The position numbers were made by a program, and so were the translations under genes. The notes under the pieces are model-generated. The model worked only from the letters and a program-made list of their open reading frames with translations, searched no databases and was not told the origin of the DNA. From Kitasatospora sp. NA04385 (GTDB lineage: Bacteria > Actinomycetota > Actinomycetes > Streptomycetales > Streptomycetaceae), in the NCBI RefSeq assembly GCF_013364235.1, contig NZ_CP054919.1, positions 1,151,489-1,215,488 of the forward strand: a DNA stretch of 64,000 nucleotides. Reading direction: 5' to 3'. Of this stretch, positions 8,342 to 18,200 are shown in pieces (positions within the stretch are counted from its first letter, which is position 1; each line of letters opens with the position of its first letter).

Positions 8342-9010
8342 ATGACTGAGGCGTGGAATCGACTTCGGGCGATCATGGGGGAGCCGCTCTACGTCCCGGC
8401 CCGGGTCCCGTGGGAGCTGGCGCCCGTTGAAATGGGTGTCCAACTCCCCTCGGATTACCGGGCGTTCATCGACCTGTACGGCGGGGTGGTGCTGAATGGC
8501 GAGTGGGGCGTGTACACCCCGACATCGGAATCGCGCGGCGTGGAGCCGAGTGGTCTGGCCTGGTGGCGCTACGACACCGACATCAGCTTTCGTGACCAGG
8601 TCGAAGGCGAGGAATGTTACTGGGAGCAACCGGGCGCCACTCCGATCTTCCCGGACCCGGGTGGCCTGCTGCCCTGGGGATGGAACAGCAACCACCACCA
8701 GTGCTGCTGGCGGACGATCGGACCGGACCCCGACAAGTGGCCGGTGACGGTGTTCTTCGAGGATCGGCTCGATCATTTCGACGGAGGTTTCGCGGACTTC
8801 CTGGTGACCGTCCTGACGGGCGGATACGCCGCGGAGGACGAACTCCTGGTACGTGCCGACCCTGCGGTGTGGGGCCCCGAGAAGCCCCGGCCGCTCTGGT
8901 CGCCCCACCGTGACTGGGCGGGCAGGAATTGGGACGCCGAGTGGGGCGCAACCGGATTCATGGCATCCGGGTCGACGGAGATGCCCTGGACCAGAAATCC
9001 CAAGGGCTGA
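8342..9010 (+). CDS. SMI1/KNR4 (SUKH) family protein, orphan immunity
   Basis: A 222-residue soluble protein. The ATG at 8342 is preceded directly by GGAG within 'GCACGGAG'. Residues 1-60 ('LRAIMGEPLYVPARVPWEL', 'VEMGVQLPSDYRAFIDLYGG') have the SMI1/KNR4 (SUKH) start, and 'FPDPGGLLPWGWNSNHHQC' with 'WPVTVFFEDRLDHFDGGFADFL' matches the second half. Family members are mostly immunity proteins that bind and block nuclease toxins. No toxin gene is next to it, and it lies between two transposase fragments, so it is probably an orphan immunity gene left after toxin loss. It could also be a regulatory SUKH protein. Confidence 0.75.
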   Translation: MTEAWNRLRAIMGEPLYVPARVPWELAPVEMGVQLPSDYRAFIDLYGGVVLNGEWGVYTPTSESRGVEPSGLAWWRYDTDISFRDQVEGEECYWEQPGATPIFPDPGGLLPWGWNSNHHQCCWRTIGPDPDKWPVTVFFEDRLDHFDGGFADFLVTVLTGGYAAEDELLVRADPAVWGPEKPRPLWSPHRDWAGRNWDAEWGATGFMASGSTEMPWTRNPKG

Positions 9011-9047
9011 GGATCTCCGACCGATCCTTCCACGACGCTCCTTCGGA

Positions 9048-9545
9048 TCATCTTGCCGACCAGATGAAAATGGCGGCGAGGTGGAGTCCGGCGAGGTAGA
9101 TGGTGGCGGTCTTGTCGTAGCGGGTGGCCAGGCCGCGCCACTGCTTGAGCTTGTTGATGCAGCGTTCGACGGTGTTGCGCCGTTTGTAGGCGTTCCGGTC
9201 GAAGCCCGGTGGGCGACCTCCCCGCGAGCCTCGGTTCCTACGCTCGGCGATCTGGTCGGCGGGCTGCGGGATCACCGCGCGGATGCCGCGCCGCCGCAGG
9301 TGGTGCCGGACGGCGCGCGAGGAGTACGCCTTGTCCGCCAGGACCGTCTCCGGCGTCGTGCGCGGGCCGCCAACGGGCCGGGGCACCCAAATTGCGGGCC
9401 ATGACGGCCTCGAACGCGGGCGCCTCACCAGCCTGGCCGGGTGTGAGGTGGAAGGCGAGCGGGCGGCAGCGCCCGTCGGTGGCGAGGTGGATCTTGGTGG
9501 TCGGTCCGCCGCGGGAGCGTCCGGTGATCTGAAAGAAACGACCTA
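9048..9545 (-). mobile_element. IS5-type transposase fragment (frameshifted)
   Basis: The minus strand reads 'ITGRSRGGPTTKIHLATDG', 'CRPLAFHLTPGQAGEAP' and 'FEAVMARNLGAP' in one frame; after a break near 9390 it continues with 'TVLADKAYSSRAVRHHLRRRG' and 'YKRRNTVERCINKLKQWRG' to the stop at 9048. This is the C-terminal two thirds of an IS5-like DDE transposase. The N-terminal part is missing. The left boundary in transcript sense abuts the permease stop codon at 9543, so the element may have been truncated by the same event that fused the two. Confidence 0.75.
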
Positions 9546-10943
9546 GCCCTTCCGGCGGTCGTCGTCGTAAGCGCTGGTGCCCTCGTCCAGCAGCGGGCCG
9601 TCCGCGGCGGGCTGCGGGTGCTTGAGGTGGGCGGGGGCCAGCGCGCGCAGGCCGTGGTAGCCGAACACGACGATCAGGGTGCCCAGCGCGATGCCGCCCA
9701 GCTCGAAGTCGTCGGTGAACTTCAGCGTCACGTTGCCGATGCCGATGATCACGCCCGCCGCGACCGGCACCAGGTGCAGCGGGTTGGTCAGGTCCACCCG
9801 GTTGTGGATCCAGATCTGCGCGCCCAGCAGGCCGATCATGCCGTACAGCACCACCGTGATCCCGCCCAGCACCCCGCCCGGGATCGCCGCGACCACCGCG
9901 CCGAACTTCGGGCACAGGCCGAACAGGACGGCGAAGCCCGCCGCGCACCAGTACGCCGCCGTCGAGTACACCCGGGTCGCCGCCATCACGCCGATGTTCT
10001 CCGCGTACGTGGTCGTCGCCGGACCGCCCACCGCGGTGGAGAGCACCGTCGCCGCGCCGTCCGCCATGATCGCGGTGCCCATCCGGTCGTCCAGCGGGTC
10101 ACCCGTCATCTCGGAGACCGCCTTCACGTGCCCGGCGTTCTCCGCGATCAGCGCCACCACCACCGGCAGCGCCACCAGGATCGCGGACGCCGAGAAGCTC
10201 GGCGCGTGCAGCGAGGGCAGGCCGATCCAGTCCGCCTTCCCCACCCCCGACAGGTCCAGCCGCCAGTGCTCGCCCGCCGCCCCGCCGCCCACCGGCGAGT
10301 CGATCTTCCCGAAGACCCGGTCGAACAGCCACGACACCGCGTACCCGAACACCAGCCCCAGGAAGATCGCGATCCGCGACCAGAACCCCCGCAGCACCAC
10401 CAGCGCCAGCGCCGTGAACGCCATCACCAGCAGCGCCGTCCACTGGTCCTGCGGCCAGTACGTCCCCGCCGTCACCGGCGCCAGGTTGAAGCCGATCAGC
10501 ATCACCACCGCACCCGTCACCACCGGCGGCAGCACCGCGTGGATCACCTTCGCCCCGAACCCCTGCACCACCGCCCCGCACGCCGCCAGCACCGCACCCA
10601 CCACCAGCAGCGCACCCGTCAGCGTCGCGGCGTCCCCGCCCTGCGTCCTGATCACCGCCGCCACGCCCACGAACGACAGGCTGGAGCCCAGGTACGACGG
10701 AATCCGCCCCCGCGTCACCAGCAGGAAGAACACCGTCGCCACGCCCGACACCATCACCGCGAGGTTCGGGTCCAACCCCATCAGCACCGGCGCCACGAAC
10801 GTCGCCCCGAACATCGCCACCACGTGCTGCGCCCCGAGCCCGACCGTCCGCCCCCACGACAGCCGCTCGTCCGGCCGCACCACCGCCCCGGGCCGCGGCG
10901 CCCGCCCGTCCCCGTGCAGCTTCCACCCGAACCCGACCTTCAT
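9543..10943 (-). CDS. Nucleobase permease (NCS2, uracil/xanthine type)
   Basis: About 466 residues with some 12-14 membrane helices, a proton-coupled uracil or xanthine transporter of the NCS2/UraA group. Landmarks are 'WGRTVGLGAQHVVAMFGATF' near the N-terminus, 'RIPSYLGSSLSF', 'ALIAENAGHVKAVSEMTG' (carries the conserved acidic residue of the UraA substrate site) and 'TTTYAENIGVMAATRVYS' (NCS2 signature). The frame opens at 11015, but ATG 10943 or 10955 fits family N-termini best. The last residues 'SAYDDDRRKG' adjoin an IS fragment, so the very C-terminus may be altered. Part of its 5' region is duplicated in inverted orientation at 5561-5712. Confidence 0.9.
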   Translation of the reverse strand: MKVGFGWKLHGDGRAPRPGAVVRPDERLSWGRTVGLGAQHVVAMFGATFVAPVLMGLDPNLAVMVSGVATVFFLLVTRGRIPSYLGSSLSFVGVAAVIRTQGGDAATLTGALLVVGAVLAACGAVVQGFGAKVIHAVLPPVVTGAVVMLIGFNLAPVTAGTYWPQDQWTALLVMAFTALALVVLRGFWSRIAIFLGLVFGYAVSWLFDRVFGKIDSPVGGGAAGEHWRLDLSGVGKADWIGLPSLHAPSFSASAILVALPVVVALIAENAGHVKAVSEMTGDPLDDRMGTAIMADGAATVLSTAVGGPATTTYAENIGVMAATRVYSTAAYWCAAGFAVLFGLCPKFGAVVAAIPGGVLGGITVVLYGMIGLLGAQIWIHNRVDLTNPLHLVPVAAGVIIGIGNVTLKFTDDFELGGIALGTLIVVFGYHGLRALAPAHLKHPQPAADGPLLDEGTSAYDDDRRKG

Positions 10944-11011
10944 CCCGCGTCCCATCTCTCTCACCGGCCCGAACACACGTCGCGCCATGATCCCCCACCG
11001 CCCGGGCGGCA
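10849..11011 (-). repeat. Permease 5' region, source copy of inverted repeat
   Basis: This stretch is the intact counterpart of the fragment at 5561-5712, in opposite orientation and 11 nt longer. It covers the permease upstream region and roughly its first 30 codons. Because the permease frame is intact only here, this is taken as the donor copy. Confidence 0.9.
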
Positions 11012-11082
11012 CCATGACAGGCCGGGCGTGTCAGCTCCGGACGCGCGGAACGGGCGGGAGGAACTCCGGCGGAAGGCCGGGG

Positions 11083-11610
11083 TCAACGCCTGGCGGCGAG
11101 GTCGCGGACGCTCCGGCCGAGACCGTCCGAAAGCTGGTCGAGGGTCAGCGCGGCGGCCCCCTTGAGATCGGTCCCGGTCGGCGGGTCGACGGCGATGAAG
11201 CGGACCTGCGGCGCGCCCCCGGCGACGACGGGCAGCGCGCCGTCGAAGGAGGCTCCGGCAGTGACGACCAGGGTGCAGCGCTGGGCCACCAGACCGGACA
11301 GGTAGGGGGCGGCGGCGGCCGCGTCCCCGGCGGGCACCACGAGCTGTTGGACGTTGACCCCGCTGTCCCGGCCGGCCTGCTGGAGGACCGTCCAGGTGTG
11401 CTGGACGGTCCCTGCGGAGGCTGCGGAGTCGTCGGCCGCCAGGCACACCGACGGGCGGCCCGAGTAGTCGTTCGCCACGACCTTCGCCGGCGCGTCGTCA
11501 CCGCCCCGCGGCCACAACCAGACCGCCGAGGCGGCCCCGAGCAGCACGACGGCGCCCACGGCCACCAGCACGCGGCCGCGAGAAGGACGAAGGCGGTGAG
11601 GGATCTTCAC
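11083..11610 (-). CDS. Membrane-anchored protein with BMP-like substrate domain
   Basis: About 175 residues from a GTG at 11610. It has a basic start, one membrane helix or uncleaved signal ('RVLVAVGAVVLLGAASAVWLW') and a short extracytoplasmic domain. That domain resembles the first lobe of BMP-type (nucleoside or lipoprotein) binding proteins: 'TVLQQAGRDSGVNVQQLVVP', 'GLVAQRCTLVVTAGASFDGAL' and 'VRFIAVD'. It is about half the length of a full BMP lipoprotein and has no lipobox cysteine. It lies upstream of the permease on the same strand, so a sensing or binding role in nucleobase or nucleoside uptake is possible but unproven. Confidence 0.6.
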   Translation of the reverse strand: MKIPHRLRPSRGRVLVAVGAVVLLGAASAVWLWPRGGDDAPAKVVANDYSGRPSVCLAADDSAASAGTVQHTWTVLQQAGRDSGVNVQQLVVPAGDAAAAAPYLSGLVAQRCTLVVTAGASFDGALPVVAGGAPQVRFIAVDPPTGTDLKGAAALTLDQLSDGLGRSVRDLAARR

Positions 11611-12231
11611 GGGACCACCGGTTCCTGTGTGTCGGGGCACGGCGCCGGGAGGACCGGGGTGGGGCCCCGGTCGTGGGGTCCGGCCGCCTGCGGATTCACG
11701 CGACCGGAAGTGGACATCCGGCCGTCCGATTCGCTTCTCGGAATTCCGGGCCAATCATCCGGCACTTCCCCCGGGTTTGGAAGGCGTGTCCGGTGTCAAC
11801 CGTCGGAAGCTTTCCGGCCCGTACGGATCGAGCACGGACGACACGGACATCTCGCCCTCAGGGGAATGGATCGACGCAAATCGCAGAGGAACACAAGCCC
11901 CCGCTTGCGGACCTCCTGCACATCCTGGCGCCATACCTGCACCTTCCGCACAGGGCACGAACACTCGGCATCCTAAGAGGTTTCAAGTTACATGCGCCTT
12001 TTGTCCAGATTGAGACCCCTTGCAAGCAATGCGGGCGCCTTGCCTGGATTCGGGAAAAGCAAAGTATTTACAAAAAAAGAATAGATCCGGCCGGATCTTT
12101 CGGATGGCCGGGGCGATATTCGGGCATAGCGGATAACTCGCACTGGTGCGCTCCGAGGGATCGTCCGCTATCAAGTAGGTCACCGTCGCCATTCGGGCGA
12201 CGGACGAGTGGCTTGTCAGGTGGGGATTTCC
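11611..12231. other. 620-nt intergenic region, locally AT-rich, with palindrome
   Basis: No credible gene was found here. The second half (about 11960-12180) is clearly less GC-rich than its surroundings and includes a run of seven A at about 12073. Directly after it the 16-base perfect palindrome AGATCCGGCCGGATCT lies at 12083-12098. The region separates the divergent BMP-like gene and the giant YD-repeat gene and presumably carries the promoter of the latter. Confidence 0.6.
12083..12098. promoter_or_regulatory. 16-bp perfect palindrome upstream of giant toxin gene
   Basis: AGATCCGGCCGGATCT is an exact palindrome about 135 nt upstream of the chosen start of the giant gene. It could be an operator or a remnant hairpin of an upstream transcript. 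No direct functional evidence is present. Confidence 0.45.
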
Positions 12232-15200
12232 GTGCGCCTTCCGTGGCTTCGTGCTGTCCTGCTGCGGTCCGTCCCCGGCGCCTCGCCCCGGGGCCGAGTC
12301 GGTCGGCGGTCGGTGAGAACGGCCCTCCAGCGGCTGTCACTGCTGCTCGGTCTGGTCATGGTGCTGACGCTGGGCACCGAGAACGCGCTCGCGTTCGCTG
12401 CTGACCACGCCCCGTCCCCGCAGAACCGTCAGCGGGTGCACACGCCCCAGCAGGCAGTCGGGTCGGCGGACGGCAAGGGCTCCACACAGACCTCGCGGAA
12501 CACCGCGGTGGGCGACCCGGGCAAGCACGTGCCCGGCGCTGGCGAGCTGGCCCCGGCGGGCGGCCCCGCGGCGGCGGACCCGCAGGCCTCGCCCGGGCAG
12601 AAGCCCGTCGCGGCCGGCAGGGAGGCCGCGCAGCCCGATGGTCCCAAGTCCAAGGACCGCTCCGCCGGCCGCGGTGGCAAGGACGCCCGGGACGAGGGCG
12701 GCAAGCCGGGCTCGACGCTCCCCGGCCCGGCAGGTACCGAGGGCGTGGAGGACACGGCCAAGCGCACCGAGAGCACCTCGGTGTTCACCAACCCGGACGG
12801 CACCAAGACCGTCCGGGTCTACTCGAGTCCCGTGCACTACAAGGCCGCCGACGGCAGCTGGGCCGACATCGACACCACCCTCGCCCAAAACCGCGACGGC
12901 CGCTGGAAGGAGGCCGCCAACGACCAGGACGTGACCTTCGCGGCCGGCAGTGCCGACCAGACGCTGCTGAACTGGCAACTGGACGCCGCCCACCGGGTCT
13001 CCTACCGGCTCAAGGACGCCAGCGCCAGCACCGGCAAGGTCACCGGCGAACAGCTCACCTACCCCGGGGCCCGGCCCGGTGCGGACGTCGTCTACAACGG
13101 CATGGCCCAGGGAATCAAGGAGTCCCTGCTCCTGCGCGACGCCACCGCCCCGACCGTCTGGGACTTCCCCCTCACCCTCACCGGTCTGAGCGCCTCCGTC
13201 GGCACCGGCGGCCAGGTCGACTTCCGCGACGAGAAGGGCGATGTCCGCCTCACCATCCCCACCGGCTTCATGGAGGACTCCCGGATCGACCCCGCCTCCG
13301 GCGACGGCGCCCGCACCGGCGGCGTGACGTACTCGATCCTCACCGAGGGCGGCACCCAGACCCTGCGGATGACCCTCGACACCGCCTGGCTCAACGCCCC
13401 CGAGCGTGTCTACCCCGTCAAGGTCGACCCGACCGCTACCAGCGGCATCAACGCCGGCAAGTCGACGTTCGTCCAGAACACCGCCAAGGCCAACAACTCC
13501 GCCGACTCCGTGCTGCGCATGGGCACCTACGACGGCGGCACCGACCGGTTCAACACCTACCTGTACTTCCCCGCCGTCTCCAACATCGGCTGGAACTACA
13601 TCGAGGCCGCCACCCTCAACCTCAACAACACGCACTCCTACGAGTGCTCCCCGCACCCGGTGAACGTCAGCCAGATCACCACAGCCTGGGACCCGAACAC
13701 CATCAACACCTATCCGGGACTGTCGATCGGCCAGCAGCTCGGCTCCCGTTCCTGGTCGCACGGCGACAGCTGCGGCGGCGCGGCCTGGGACTGGGTGAGC
13801 CTGGGCGGCAGCCACGCGGACGCGGGCGTGCAACTGGTTGAGAGCTGGGCGCACGGCGGCGCGAACTACGGCCTGGCCGTCACCACCAGCAACACCGACA
13901 CCAACAGCTGGAAGAAGTTCGCCAGCGTCAACACCGCCTACCCGCCCTACCTGTCCATCGTCTACGCCGACTGGGCAGCGTCCTACAACGCCGACGCGAA
14001 CTACGTCCCGCCGACCGCCACCACCGCCGGCTCGCAGCAGGTCACCCTGACCAACCTCGCCGCCAATTGGTGGAACTCCACCAGCATGCAGCTCAAGGCC
14101 CGGCTCTTCGACGGCAACTGGGTCGAACAGAACGTCAACGCGCCGCTGGTCGGCGTCCCCGGCCTGGTGCGCACCGGCGAGTCCGTCACCGTCACCGGTG
14201 TCATACCCTCGCTGCCCGCCAACAGCTCGTACATCCTGTGCTGGGACGGCTACGTCGGCGGCACCACCTCGCTGAAGGACTCCTACGGAGTGCCGCCCTC
14301 CACCTGCCGGTGGATCACCAGCAGCAACGTCCCACCGCAGATCGACAAGGTCGAACCACTCAGCGGGACTGCCGTCGGCACCCTGGCACCGCAGCTGTAC
14401 GCCGCCGGTCACGACCCCGACAACGCCCCGGGCACCGGCGTCGACTACGACTTCAAGCTCTACCGCACTTCTTCGCTCGGCGACCCGCAACTGCTCGCCG
14501 AATCCGGCTGGCAGCCCTCCAACTCGTGGAAGGTGCCCAGCGGACTGCTGGCCTGGAACTCGTCCTACCTGTGGACGGTGAAGGCCAGCGACCACCAGAG
14601 CGAGAGCCCCGAATCCCAGCCCATCGGCTTCAGCACCTCGGTGCAGCAGCCGCTGATCACCTCCCGTATCGGCGGTGAGGTCGGCAACGGCACCACCCGC
14701 AGCTTCGATCCGCAGGCCGGCAACTACACCACCAGCGCCACCGACGCCTCCGTGACCGCGATCGGCCCGGCCCTGGCGGTGGCCCGCACCTACAACTCGC
14801 TGGACCCGCGCACCGGTTCGCTGTTCGGTGCGGGCTGGTCCTCCTCCTACGACCTTGGCATCGTCCCCGACGGCGACGGCGACGGCGGCGTGGTGCTGAC
14901 CACCGGAAACGGCCGCACCGAGCGGTTCGGGCGCAACGACTTCCAGCTCACCCAGCTCGCGGGGGCAGGTGACCAGAGCGGCGACGGCATCGACGACGCG
15001 ATGGCCGTCGACTCCGACACCGGCAAGCTCTGGCTCTACCCGGGCCCGGACTTCTCCCAAGCCAAGCGCCGCCTGCTGGGCGACGGTTGGGGCGACCTGT
15101 CGCAGATCGCCGGGGGCGACGTGACCGGTGACGGCGTCGGGGACGTCCTGGCGGTCGACAAGAGCGGCGCCCTCAAGCTGTACCCCGGCCGCGCGGGCAA

Positions 15201-18200
15201 CAGCCCCGACGCGCCGGTCACCCTCGCCGGCAGTGGCTGGAACGGCATGACCGGACTCACCGTCACCCCGCCGCTGGCCGCCGACGGCAAGAAGGACCTC
15301 GTCGCGTTCGAGGCCTCCACCGGACTGCTCTACGCCTACCCCATCGCCACGAACAGGACCATCGGCTCCGCAGTCCGCCTGACCGGGGCGATGTCCCTGG
15401 TCGGCCTGCGGGAGCTGACCGGGGGCGACTTCAACCACGACGGCCGCGGCGACGTCGCCGGCATCGACAGCTCCGGCAACCTGCTGCTCTACCCCGGCAC
15501 CGGCAACGCCACCCTCGGCGGCTCCACCTTCGGCGCCGCGGTCCAGTTCGGCACCGGCTGGCAGAACCTGCGCGACCTCGCCCCCGTCAACGGCCAGGCC
15601 GGCGACGCCGGTACCGACCTGCTGGCCGTCGACAAGACCACCGGCATGCAGTACCTCTACCACTCCGGCGGCACCACGCCCTGGTCGACGGCCACCCGCA
15701 CCACCACCGGCATGCCCGTCTACACCTCGCCCGCCGGCGAGTTCGAGACGCTGGCCGCGAACCCCGGCGGCGGCTTCACCCTCGCCGACAAGACCGGCAC
15801 CGTCTACACCTTCGCCCAGCCCGCAGGGGCCGGCTACCTCCTGTCGCAGATCACCGACCGCCAGCAGCACACCCAACTGCTGCACTACACCGGCGGCAAG
15901 CTCGACACCGCCACCGACCAGGCCTCCGGCCGTGCCCTGCACTTCACCTGGACGGGCGACGGCAAGCACATTGCCGCCGTGGCCACCGATCCGGTCAGCG
16001 GCACCGACCAGAGCACCGCGCTGACCTGGACCTACACCTACGACAGCGCGAACCCCGACCGGCTGAACCAGGTCTGCACCCCGCCGGCCGGCACCAACAC
16101 CGCCCGACCCTGCACCACCTACACCTACACGCCCGGCTCCCACCTGCGCTCGGCCGTCCTGGACGCCGCACCCGTCTCCTACTGGCGCCTGGACGAAGCC
16201 TCCGGCACCACCGCCAAGAGCGAGGTGACCGCCAACCAGGGCACCGACAACGCCACCTACTCCGCGCAGGGCGTCACCCTCGGTACCGCCGGCCCCGGTG
16301 CTGGCGGCGGCGCGACCGCCGCGACCTTCAACGGCACCTCCGGCGTCGTCACCCTGCCCACCAGCCTCCTCGACTCCTCCGCCTACGCCACCATCGGCCT
16401 GTGGTTCAAGACCACCGGCCAGGGCGTGCTGTTCGGCTACCAGGCGAACGCCTTCCCCGCCGCCTCCACCGCAGGCAACTACACGCCCGCGCTGTACGTC
16501 GGCACCTCCGGCAAGCTCTACGGCGAGCTCTGGAACGGAGGGGTCAACCCGATCGCCTCCGCGGCTCCGGTCAACGACGGCCAGTGGCACTACGCCCTGC
16601 TGACCGCCGCCGGAGACAGCCAGACCCTCTACCTCGACGGCGCCGCCCAGGGCACCCGCAGCGGCCAGGTCGTCGCGCCCGGCCAGCGCGTCGCCACCGT
16701 CGGCGCGGGCTTCACCGGCGGCGGCTGGCCCGACGAACCGCTGTACAACGGCAGCGACAACACCGGCCACCCCTCCTACTTCAACGGCTCGATCAGCGAC
16801 GTCGCCTTCTACAACCACACCCTCGGCGCCCCCGCCGTCGCCGCCCAGCGGGCCGCCGCCAAGCAGGCGTCCGCCGAACTCACCAACATCGCCCTGCCCT
16901 CCGGCAAGACCAAGCTCGCCGTCACCTACGACAACGTCAACGACCGCGCCACCCAGTACACCGACCCGAACGGCGGGGTGTGGAAGCTGAGCGCACCCAC
17001 CGTGTCCGGGTCCGAACAGGAGTACCGCAGCGCGGTCCTCTCCTCCCGCCCCTCCGGGTACTGGCGCCTGTCCGAAGGCGCGGCCAGCCAAGCCGTCAAC
17101 ATGGTCGCCCCGCCCCGCGCCACCCCGAACAACGGCACCTACTCCAACGTCGCGCTCGGTGCCGCCGGCCCGATCGCCGGCAGCAGCTCGGCGACCTTCG
17201 ACGGCACCACCTCCTGGGCCGAACTGCCGCCCTCCTACGTGCCCACCACAGGCACCGGCGCCCTCGCACTGTGGTTCAAGACCACCAAGCCCGGCGTCCT
17301 GCTCAGCTACCAGTCCTTCCCCCTCGGCGCCGCCCACACCTCCGGCGCGAACGCGTGGAACCCGGCGCTGTACGTCGGCACCGACGGCAAGCTGCACGGC
17401 GAGTACTGGATCAACGACATCACCAAGACGCTCGCCACCACCGCCACCGTCACCGACGGCCAGTGGCACCAGGCCGTGCTCTCCGCCACCAGCCCCACCA
17501 GCCAGACCCTCTACCTCGACGGGCAGAGCGCCGGCACCCTCGCGGGGCAGATCGCGCCCAACGGCCAAGCCGCCCACGTCTACCTCGGCGCCGGAAGCGC
17601 GACGGACGGCTGGCCCGCAGCCCCGACCGACCCGGTGGGCCACTTCACCGGCCAGATCGCCGACGTCGCCGCCTTCGACTACGGCATCAACCCCGCCACC
17701 CTCTACGCCCAGGCCCCCAAGGGCGCCGCCGCCTACGACGCCGCCGTCGTCGACGCCCACCCCTCCGGCTACTGGCGCCTGAACGACACCACCGGCAACC
17801 AGGCCACCGAACTCCTCACCTCCCAGGCCCTGGCCCAGAACCAGGGCACCTACTCCAACGTGGCGCTGAACACGGGCGGCCCGTACGGCACCGGCAACAC
17901 CAACGCCGCCACCTTCAACGGCACCACCTCCTACGTGCAACTGCCCGCCAACGCCGTACCCCGCACCGGCGGCAGCGCCAGCGTCGAGGTCTGGTTCAAG
18001 ACCGCCTCCGCCGGCGTCATCTACGGCACCCAGTCCTTCCCGCTCGGCGGCAACGACCCCAACCCGCTGTGGAACCCCACCCTGTACGTCGGGACCGACG
18101 GCAAACTGCACGGCGGCCTGTGGATCGGCAACGCCCCCAACGCGGTGAGCGCCACCGCCGTCAACGACAACACCTGGCACTACGCCGTGCTGACCGTCTC

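Noticed and set aside
11983..12192. A 69-codon minus-strand ORF in AT-richer DNA
   Set aside because: No ribosome site, no recognisable protein pattern, and it lies in the presumed promoter region of the giant gene.
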